DNA from: CAZKBP01 sp964551015
GTDB taxonomy: Bacteria; Bacteroidota; Bacteroidia; Cytophagales; Microscillaceae
Assembly: GCA_964551015.1 (NCBI GenBank)
Contig: CAZKBP010000001.1
Coordinates: 496,001 to 560,000, forward strand
Length of the DNA stretch: 64,000 nt
Direction of reading: 5' to 3'
Shown: positions 58,038 through 64,000 of the stretch, piece by piece
Layout of the letters: the number at the start of each line of letters is the position of its first letter
Numbering within the stretch: position 1 is the stretch's first letter
The notes under the pieces: model-generated
Databases searched by the model: none
Seen by the model: only the letters and a program-made list of their open reading frames with translations
What the model was told of the DNA's origin: nothing
Program-made: the position numbers and the translations under genes

Positions 58038-58304
58038 ATGACAACTTTGGTACTTGACTCAAATTTTAAAAATCAATCCCAAAAAAATAATCATATCTTG
58101 CATTTGCCATATCCTGATTTACCAGAATCTATACAGGCTTATTTGACCGATAGATATGAGGGCTTTCTCATTGATCTAGTCAAACTAGAGCATTATCAAG
58201 AAACATCTCTTACCTACATCGTTCGTTTGGAAAGAGGTAATCTGGAAGTAGACCTCATTTTTGATCAGTTTGGTGCGCTTCTTAAAGCTGATTTTGATTA
58301 CTAA
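58038..58304 (+). CDS. Small hypothetical protein, PepSY-like
   Basis: An 88-residue protein without signal peptide. LPESIQAYLTDRYEGFLIDLVKLEHYQETSLTYIVRLERGNLEVDLIFDQFGALLKADFDY has the helix-strand-strand-strand pattern of PepSY/DUF2874-like domains, which in Bacteroidota are commonly exported. This one seems cytoplasmic as read, unless the start is wrong. It stands alone, without neighbours on the same strand within 250 bases. Function is unknown. Confidence 0.6.
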   Translation: MTTLVLDSNFKNQSQKNNHILHLPYPDLPESIQAYLTDRYEGFLIDLVKLEHYQETSLTYIVRLERGNLEVDLIFDQFGALLKADFDY

Positions 58305-58577
58305 GCACTGCCTGTTGACTCATTTCATTAATTCCTTTCTCTGACTAGCTACTCATCACTTCCCATTTTCACGCTCTCCCTTTTTTGCCAGTGCAAGGTT
58401 TGATTGGCTTACTTATATATTTCGATAAAGATTCGTGGTAAAATCAAATAAATTAGCTTTATTTGATGTTACTTATTGCTTTTCTGAGATACTGGACTGG
58501 CTTTCGAGCAGATGTACTGTATTCTTATCAGAAAATATGAAGTCATCTATACAAGCTCATATTTATCTTAATCGTTT

Positions 58578-59342
58578 ATGAATAATCCTAGACAAAATCT
58601 TCAAGGAAAAGTAGCCATTGTCACCGGAGCTAGCAAGGGGATCGGAGAGGCGATTGCCCATCTCTTTGCCAAAGCGGGTGCCCGGGTAGTGGTGAGTAGT
58701 CGCAAGCAAGACGCGGTCGACGACGTAGCTGCACAATTCAAGGAAAAGGGTTTGGAGGCCACGGGTATCGCCTGTCATATGGGAGATAGCACACAGATTG
58801 ATGCTTTGGTCTCAAAAACAGAGGAAATCTACGGCGGGATTGATATTATCGTTAACAACGCCGTTACCAACCCGATCTATGGCCCTATTGTAGAGGCTGA
58901 TTTGAAAGCCTACGATAAGATCATGGAAGTCAACGTCAAAGGCCCTTTTTATTTTAGCCAGTTGGTTTACCCGATTATGCGTGAGCGCGGTGGAGGAAGT
59001 ATCCTGAATATCAGTAGTGTAGCGGGACTGACGCCCGACCAAGGTCTGGGGGTGTACAGCATGAGCAAGTCGGCCTTGAATATGATGACCAAAGTGATGG
59101 CCAAGGAATGGGGGCCAGACAATATCCGAGTGAATGCAATTTGCCCTGGAGTGATCCGCACCAAATTTGCCGAAACATTTACCAAAAACGAAGCCATTAT
59201 GGACAACCTGATGGAAAGCCAGCCCCTCAAGTATATCGGTGAACCAGATGATGTGGCTCAAACTGCCCTCTTACTCGCCTCAGATGCGGGTTCTTATTTT
59301 ACAGGCGCAGTCATTACCGTGGATGGAGGATTTTCGGTTTAG
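58578..59342 (+). CDS. SDR family oxidoreductase
   Basis: A 254-residue short-chain dehydrogenase/reductase. It has the nucleotide-binding TGASKGIGEAIA (near residue 17), NNAVTNP, a Ser in ILNISSVAG, and a complete catalytic YSMSK. The C-terminal ICPGVIRTKFAETF and GAVITVDGGFSV are typical. It resembles the classical NAD(P)-dependent group (FabG or glucose-dehydrogenase-like); substrate is unknown. It is convergent with mtgA. Confidence 0.93.
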   Translation: MNNPRQNLQGKVAIVTGASKGIGEAIAHLFAKAGARVVVSSRKQDAVDDVAAQFKEKGLEATGIACHMGDSTQIDALVSKTEEIYGGIDIIVNNAVTNPIYGPIVEADLKAYDKIMEVNVKGPFYFSQLVYPIMRERGGGSILNISSVAGLTPDQGLGVYSMSKSALNMMTKVMAKEWGPDNIRVNAICPGVIRTKFAETFTKNEAIMDNLMESQPLKYIGEPDDVAQTALLLASDAGSYFTGAVITVDGGFSV

Positions 59343-59371
59343 GGCAGATTACGGGTTTTTAGGGCGATTTT

Positions 59372-60118
59372 CTAAAATTTCCGTAAATCTTTGAGGTAGG
59401 AAAAACCACCCAAGAGTTGCATTTGGTACATAATCTGCCCTCGTCTCTGTGTGACAAAGTAAGAAGGGTTTTGAGCAGAGTAATTTTGAGGGCTGGGTAA
59501 AACCGCAGCCAAAGTAGCTGCTTCTACCACATTAAGGTTTTGGGCCGTCTTACCGAAGTAGCGTTTAGAGGCAGCTTGTACCCCAAAAGTTTGAGGACCC
59601 ATCTCGGCAATATTCAAATATACTTCCAAGATACGTTGCTTGCCCCAAATGATTTCTATCAGATAAGTAAGCGGCACCTCGAGGGCTTTACGGAAAAAGC
59701 CTCCCCCCTGCCACAGGAAAACATTTTTAGCAACCTGCTGACTAATCGTGCTGGCTCCTCTCCTCCGTTTGCGGTATTTATTTTCTTCCATAGCCTGTTT
59801 GATGGCCGCAAAATCCAACCCAAAATGCTGTGGAAAGCGCTGGTCTTCAGAGGCGACCACGGCTACTTTCACGTGATCGGCCATATTTTCATAACTTACC
59901 CATTCATAATAAATATGCGCATCTTCCCCTTGAAGCCAAGCCCCCATACTCCGAAAAAGCATGGTAGGCGTGAACAAGATAGGCATCCATTTTAAGACAA
60001 TTACCAATAATAAAGTGATGCCCAGCGTCCAGAGCATAGCTTTCCATAAAAATCGGAAAATACGCTTCCAAAGAGGTCTAGCATTGGGAGGAATCTGGTC
60101 TGTTGTCTGCTCTTGCAT
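59372..60118 (-). CDS. mtgA: Monofunctional peptidoglycan glycosyltransferase
   Basis: A 248-residue inner-membrane enzyme that polymerises lipid II glycan strands. One N-terminal transmembrane helix lies at about 24-46. The GT51 domain begins with VVASEDQRFPQHFGLDFAAI, whose Glu91 is the catalytic base, followed by GASTISQQVAKNVFLWQGG and KQRILEVYLNIAEMGPQTFGVQAASKRYFGK. Its length is that of MtgA and no transpeptidase domain follows, so it is monofunctional rather than PBP1-like. Confidence 0.95.
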   Translation of the reverse strand: MQEQTTDQIPPNARPLWKRIFRFLWKAMLWTLGITLLLVIVLKWMPILFTPTMLFRSMGAWLQGEDAHIYYEWVSYENMADHVKVAVVASEDQRFPQHFGLDFAAIKQAMEENKYRKRRRGASTISQQVAKNVFLWQGGGFFRKALEVPLTYLIEIIWGKQRILEVYLNIAEMGPQTFGVQAASKRYFGKTAQNLNVVEAATLAAVLPSPQNYSAQNPSYFVTQRRGQIMYQMQLLGGFSYLKDLRKF

Positions 60119-60263
60119 AGGGATTTGCTAAAACTTGAATATGCAAATTTTACTGTAAATCTCCAAATACACTAATTCAATACCTAAAAGTCCTGCACTT
60201 ATACGCAACTCGGCTATTTATCCATGGTATCCATTCAAGAAACTTGGAATAACAAGAGGCGAT

Positions 60264-61070
60264 TCATAATGATTTCCACCTTCCCTCTGGCAATTCCCAA
60301 CTATCTCCCCAGAGTTTTTGACCGCCATCAATATAGATGGTTTCACCGGTGATATAGTGCGCCATCGGAGAGGCGAGAAAGAGCGTACAGTAGGCAATGT
60401 CCTCTGCCTTGCCCAATTGGTTCATGGGGATGTGTTTGGGAACTTCTTTTAAAATATATTCCTGAAATTCAGCTGGATAGGTATCAAATCCCGAAGTCAT
60501 GATCGCTCCCGGTGCGATGGCATTGACCCGAATCTGAAATTTAGACCACTCCACAGCCAAAGTTTTGGTCATATTATCTACCCCCGCACGGGCAGCACCG
60601 GTATGTACCATGCCCGGAAAACCCCGAAACATTTGCGCCACAATATTGATGATATTCCCTCGCTGTTGCGGGATAAAAAAACGATCGCTCACGGCTTTGG
60701 TCATATACCAAGTACCATCGAGATTATTATGAATCACGGCCGTCCAGCCTTTATTGCTGATTTTCTCAGCTGGCGCGCGAAACTGCCCTCCGGCGTTATT
60801 GACTAGCACATCCAACCTACCCCATTTCTGAAAAATTTCTTCCATCAGCGCCTCGATGGTTGCCTCTTCCCGAATATCTACCAGCGAATAATGGCATTCT
60901 CCCAGTTGATTGAGTTCGTGGGCAGCTTTCTGCAAGCGTTCCTCATTACGAGCTGCGATCCAAACTTCGGCTCCGTACTTGAGAAATTGCTCAGCGATCG
61001 AGTAGCCAATTCCACTTCCCCCGCCCGTGATGAGGACTTTTTGTTTTTGAAATAAATTTGCTTGGAACAT
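60264..61070 (-). CDS. SDR family oxidoreductase lacking the usual catalytic Tyr and Lys
   Basis: A 268-residue Rossmann-fold protein with GGGSGIG (17-23) and NNAGG, and a C-terminal HYITGETIYIDGGQ. At the YxxxK position it has Thr157 and Arg161 within HTGAARAG, and the usual Ser is also missing. Peroxisomal and mitochondrial 2,4-dienoyl-CoA reductases, which use other residues, also lack this Tyr; their sequences and this one share an overall pattern (NAGGQFRAP, HTGAARAGVDNMTKTLAVEW). A dienoyl-CoA reductase-like or AtuB-like role in acyl-CoA breakdown fits the divergent carboxylase gene, but is inferred. Confidence 0.88.
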   Translation of the reverse strand: MFQANLFQKQKVLITGGGSGIGYSIAEQFLKYGAEVWIAARNEERLQKAAHELNQLGECHYSLVDIREEATIEALMEEIFQKWGRLDVLVNNAGGQFRAPAEKISNKGWTAVIHNNLDGTWYMTKAVSDRFFIPQQRGNIINIVAQMFRGFPGMVHTGAARAGVDNMTKTLAVEWSKFQIRVNAIAPGAIMTSGFDTYPAEFQEYILKEVPKHIPMNQLGKAEDIAYCTLFLASPMAHYITGETIYIDGGQKLWGDSWELPEGRWKSL

Positions 61071-61075
61071 ATTTT

Positions 61076-61232
61076 AGGAGTTACAGATTGCAGGTTTCGA
61101 GTTATGGACTCCAATCTTATAAATTAATATTACTTTTTGTATAATTTATTTCTTTTTTTTGGGAATGCGTACTTTCTTTTTTTGAAAAAAGAAAAGAAAA
61201 CCTGAAATCTGCAAACTTAACCTAAATCCTGA
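61076..61232. repeat. Inverted pair of 7-base-period arrays around a poly-T palindrome
   Basis: Left arm 61076-61110: AGGAGTT, ACAGATT, GCAGGTT, TCGAGTT, ATGGACT. Right arm 61197-61232: AAAACCT, GAAATCT, GCAAACT and following, ending at the carboxylase ATG. Between them lies a near-perfect palindrome (61172-61196, CTTTCTTTTTT and its complement). The arms are partly complementary (GCAGGTT versus AAACCTG-type words). Confidence 0.7.
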
Positions 61233-62834
61233 ATGCCCATTCTCTCATCATTGGTCAATACACGCTCAGAACAATATCAGAAAAATTATGCCCACATGCA
61301 GGCACTCGATCAAGACCTGCGTGAAAAGCTACAAGAGAGCCTTTTTCAAGGCAAAGATAAATATTTAGAAGCGGCTCGCAAGCAAGGAAAATTCTTGGCT
61401 CGGGAGCGTATCGAGTTAGTTCTGGATCAGGATTCACCCTTTTTGGAGTTGATGCCACTGGCTGGTTTAGGGCTCAAAGATGCCGTAGCCGTGGGCGGAA
61501 CCGTGGTCGCTGGAGTTGGTTTCGTGCGTGGCAAGTTGGCCATGATTATTTCCAATGTAGGCACCAACAAGGGCGGAACTACCGATTATATTTCCTTGCA
61601 AAAGACGTTACGCCTCAATGTGATTGCCCGAGAAAATCGCTTACCTACCATCACTTTTGTGGAATCAGGAGGAGCCAATCTACCCGAGCAAGCCAAGATT
61701 TTTAACCAAGGAGGCTCTTCTTTCAAAGATATTACCCGCCGCTCCAAGGCGGGCATACCCAGTATTGCCATTGTCTGCGGAAATGCTACCGCCGGTGGAG
61801 CCTACATACCCGGAATGTCAGACTATGCCATTTACGTAAAGGATAATGCCAAAGTCTTCCTCGCTGGCCCTCCCCTCGTAAAAATGGCCACGGGCGAAGT
61901 CTCAGATGATGAATCTCTGGGCGGAGCAGAAATGCATTCGCGAGTTTCGGGTAATTCAGATTATTTGGCACAGGACGAAATGCACGCCATCCGCATTGCC
62001 CGAGAATTGATGGGACATTTAAACACTGATTCACAAGCTTTTCATCCCCAAGCTACGGTCAACCCTCCTTTGTATGACCCGAAAGAATTACTGGGAATTG
62101 TCTCGGCCGATTTTCACGTTCCCTACGATGCCAGGGAGATTATTGCCCGTTTCGCGGATGGCTCGGAGTTTCACGAGTTTAAGCCCGACTTTGGGAATAC
62201 GCTAGTTTGTGGTTACAGCAAAGTGCACGGCTACCCCTTGGCTGTCATCGCAAATAATGGGGTGCTTTTTTCAGATACAGCCAACAAAGCCGCGCAGTTT
62301 ATCCAGCTTTGCAATCAAAATCAAATGCCCCTTCTCTTTATGCAAAATATTACAGGCTTTATGGTGGGTAAGAAGTATGAAGAAGAAGGCATCATCAAGC
62401 ACGGGGCGAAAATGATCAATGCCGTTTCTAATAGCGAAGTCCCTCTGATTACGCTCATCACGGGTGCTTCCTACGGAGCGGGCAATTACGCCATGGCCGG
62501 GCGTTCCTACGAACCTCGTTTTTTGTTTAGCTATCCCAATACCAAAATTGCCGTGATGGGTTCGGAGCAATTAGTGGGCGTGATGGACATTGTGAAGCGG
62601 GCTTCTGCCCAAAAATCTGGCAAAGATTACGACGAGGAGAAAGAAAAAATGGTCAATGAGCAAATCAAAAAAATGCTGGAGTCCCAGTCTACTGCCTATT
62701 ACTCCACGGGACATCTGTGGGACGACGGCATCATGCCTCCTCAGGAAACCCGTGAGTACCTGGCTTTATTGCTGGCTATTATTTATAATGCTGAATTCAA
62801 AGGAAGTGAAGCTTTTGGGGTATTTAGAATGTAA
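61233..62834 (+). CDS. Acyl-CoA carboxylase carboxyltransferase (beta) subunit
   Basis: A 533-residue carboxyltransferase that moves CO2 from biotin to an acyl-CoA. It has FLARERIELVLDQDSPFLELMPLAG, the acyl-CoA and carboxybiotin-binding GGANLPEQAKIF and GNATAGGAYIPGMSDYAI, and the C-terminal GASYGAGNYAMAGRSYEPRF with MGSEQLVGVMD. The arrangement matches methylcrotonyl-CoA or geranyl-CoA carboxylase beta subunits more than propionyl-CoA or acetyl-CoA types. The alpha subunit gene starts 750 bases downstream. The neighbouring HTGAARAG-type SDR recalls the atu cluster for acyclic terpene breakdown, which is only suggestive. Confidence 0.93.
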   Translation: MPILSSLVNTRSEQYQKNYAHMQALDQDLREKLQESLFQGKDKYLEAARKQGKFLARERIELVLDQDSPFLELMPLAGLGLKDAVAVGGTVVAGVGFVRGKLAMIISNVGTNKGGTTDYISLQKTLRLNVIARENRLPTITFVESGGANLPEQAKIFNQGGSSFKDITRRSKAGIPSIAIVCGNATAGGAYIPGMSDYAIYVKDNAKVFLAGPPLVKMATGEVSDDESLGGAEMHSRVSGNSDYLAQDEMHAIRIARELMGHLNTDSQAFHPQATVNPPLYDPKELLGIVSADFHVPYDAREIIARFADGSEFHEFKPDFGNTLVCGYSKVHGYPLAVIANNGVLFSDTANKAAQFIQLCNQNQMPLLFMQNITGFMVGKKYEEEGIIKHGAKMINAVSNSEVPLITLITGASYGAGNYAMAGRSYEPRFLFSYPNTKIAVMGSEQLVGVMDIVKRASAQKSGKDYDEEKEKMVNEQIKKMLESQSTAYYSTGHLWDDGIMPPQETREYLALLLAIIYNAEFKGSEAFGVFRM

Positions 62835-63001
62835 ATGATGAACGCTCAACTTGTCGCTTTTAACCCTCCGTGAAAAATCTGGGTTAAAAATTTCAATAAA
62901 AGCATCGCCCTTCACCAAACGAAAAAAGCCCTGACTCAGTTCTTTATGATTCAAGAAGAAATTCTTAATTTCGGCATCCCAAATTAGAAAACCACCTATT
63001 T

Positions 63002-63487
63002 ATGAAAATTTATCTGGACACAGAATTTATAGAAAAACCCAATCATTTAGAATTAATCTCTATTGCCTTGGTCAAAGAGGATGGCGAAAGCTATTATGCC
63101 GTCTCTTCTGAATTTAATGAAAAACTAGCCAACGATTGGGTACGTGAGCACGTTATCCCCTTCCTAGACTCTGAAGCCGATCGCAAATCTCTGGAAGAAA
63201 TCCGAGAGGAGGTCGTGGAGTTTATCGGGCCGAAGATTCCTGAATTTTGGGCTTATTTTGCCGCCTTTGACTGGGTTTTGCTCACTTGGCTCTACGGCGG
63301 AATGGCCAGTTTACCTTATAATTTTCCCTTTTTCTGTCACGATCTCAAGCAAGAAGTAGATCGCATTGGCTTTCCCGAAGAGCGTTTTCCCCAGAATCCC
63401 AAAAAGCATCACGCCCTCTGGGATGCTCGCTGGGATCGAGAACTGCATCGTCGCCTTCTGACTTTTGAACAAGAAAAGAAACAGTAA
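63002..63487 (+). CDS. 3'-5' exoribonuclease, Rv2179c-like
   Basis: A 161-residue protein of the DEDD-like fold. The first motif MKIYLDTEFIE holds the Asp-Glu pair, IPEFWAYFAAFDWVLLTWL has the second Asp, and HHALWDARWDRELHRRL the third, together the metal-binding triad. The pattern is that of the Mycobacterium Rv2179c group of small 3'-5' exoribonucleases. It lies between the two carboxylase subunit genes on the same strand, which interrupts an otherwise expected gene pair; functional link is not evident. Confidence 0.88.
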   Translation: MKIYLDTEFIEKPNHLELISIALVKEDGESYYAVSSEFNEKLANDWVREHVIPFLDSEADRKSLEEIREEVVEFIGPKIPEFWAYFAAFDWVLLTWLYGGMASLPYNFPFFCHDLKQEVDRIGFPEERFPQNPKKHHALWDARWDRELHRRLLTFEQEKKQ

Positions 63488-63490
63488 AAT

Positions 63491-63584
63491 AGTTGCGAGT
63501 TGTATGTTGTTTTATAAGTATTCCTTGATTTTACAATGAATCTTGTAAAAAACTACTCCCACTCACAATTTACAAATAAATATC
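63491..63584. repeat. Inverted pair of 7-base-period arrays before the biotin carboxylase gene
   Basis: Left arm 63491-63511: AGTTGCG, AGTTGTA, TGTTGTT. Right arm 63551-63584: AACTACT, CCCACTC, ACAATTT, ACAAATA, ending at the next ATG. The G/T-rich left and A/C-rich right arms are inverted relative to each other. Confidence 0.6.
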
Positions 63585-64000
63585 ATGCACAAAATCCTCA
63601 TCGCCAACCGTGGCGAAATTGCCCTCCGTATCATGCGTACCTGCCAGCAAATGGCGATTCGCACCGTGGCCGTTTACTCCGAAGCCGATCAACAGGCGCC
63701 TTTTGTAGATTTTGCCGATGAAGCAGTAGCTCTGGGAGGAATGAGTCCAACGGAGTCCTACCTAGACCAGAAAAAAATCATTCAGGCGGCTCAACTGGCC
63801 GGGGCAGAAGCCATTCATCCGGGTTATGGGTTTTTGTCTGAAAATGCCGATTTTGCCCGCCTCTGTCAGGAAGAAGGCATTATTTTCATTGGCCCTTCTC
63901 CCGAAGCAATCACGGCCATGGGTTCCAAAGCCGAAGCCAAAAAAATCATGCAAAAAAATGATGTTCCTACCATCCCCGGCTACGAAGGGGAGAATCAAGA
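63585..64000 (+). CDS. Acyl-CoA carboxylase biotin carboxylase (alpha) subunit, 5' part
   Basis: The first 138 codons of an acyl-CoA carboxylase alpha subunit; the gene runs off the window. MHKILIANRGEIALRIMRTCQQMAIRTVAVYSEAD is the biotin carboxylase N-terminus, followed by EAIHPGYGFLSENADFA and FIGPSPEAITAMGSKAEAKKIM. The product carboxylates biotin with ATP and bicarbonate and would pair with the beta subunit at 61233-62834. Whether a biotinyl domain is fused, as in methylcrotonyl-CoA carboxylase, cannot be seen. Confidence 0.95.
   Translation, partial: MHKILIANRGEIALRIMRTCQQMAIRTVAVYSEADQQAPFVDFADEAVALGGMSPTESYLDQKKIIQAAQLAGAEAIHPGYGFLSENADFARLCQEEGIIFIGPSPEAITAMGSKAEAKKIMQKNDVPTIPGYEGENQ

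Noticed and set aside
58812..59261. 149-codon minus-strand frame opposite an SDR gene
   Set aside because: Antisense to conserved SDR motifs; His-rich composition is typical of shadow frames.

Overview
The window is chromosomal DNA from a member of the Bacteroidota, probably Saprospiria or a related marine or freshwater lineage. I infer this from a TamL-type BamA homologue, a TonB-dependent receptor with an N-terminal carboxypeptidase-like domain, TAnnTTTG-type promoters, weak Shine-Dalgarno signals, a FadN-type beta-oxidation protein, a sulfite reductase with a HEPN-like tail, and degenerate secretion-type C-terminal motifs. I cannot name the genus. I see no rRNA, tRNA, CRISPR array or intact mobile element.

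Layout. 1-2.1 kb: the 3' end of hemB, a PAP2 phosphatase and tspO. 2.3-7.5 kb: a minus-strand sulfur and siroheme operon (sulfite reductase, uroporphyrinogen-III methyltransferase, precorrin-2 dehydrogenase, APS/PAPS reductase) behind a leader with two tandem terminators. 7.8-19 kb: a DUF2339 membrane protein, a WYL regulator fused to a phytanoyl-CoA dioxygenase, a PEGA lipoprotein, an S9 peptidase, topoisomerase IB and a TonB receptor. 19-29 kb: a CoxE-like VWA protein, a Bax-inhibitor-1 protein, a DsrE-like protein, a lipoprotein, YgiQ, an unrecognised 780-residue protein beside a signal-less amidase, and a MoxR ATPase. 29.6-43.6 kb: fatty-acid beta-oxidation (two acyl-CoA dehydrogenases, thiolase, FadN-like fusion, acyl-CoA ligase) interleaved with an M20 hydrolase, a DtxR-type regulator and ChaB. 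44-53 kb: an outer-membrane protein, mnmE with an attachment-site-like 3' end followed by a decayed stretch, small secreted proteins, a TPR-SpoIIE phosphatase and an EF-hand/NuiA-like protein. 53-58 kb: an SpoU methyltransferase, tamL and two thiol-redox proteins. 58-64 kb: two SDRs, mtgA and a biotin-dependent acyl-CoA carboxylase (beta subunit, and an alpha subunit cut by the window end).

The sulfur cluster makes siroheme and uses it to reduce sulfite to sulfide. The acyl-CoA ligase, dehydrogenases, FadN-like protein and thiolase form a near-complete beta-oxidation cycle, and the carboxylase cluster suggests branched-chain or terpenoid acyl-CoA breakdown.

The most unexpected signal is non-coding. 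At least a dozen gene boundaries carry short degenerate arrays with a strict 7-base period, often as inverted pairs and often touching start or stop codons. Different loci use different unit sequences but keep the period. I know of no description of this in Bacteroidota; the closest parallel I recall is the heptanucleotide STRR repeats of cyanobacteria.
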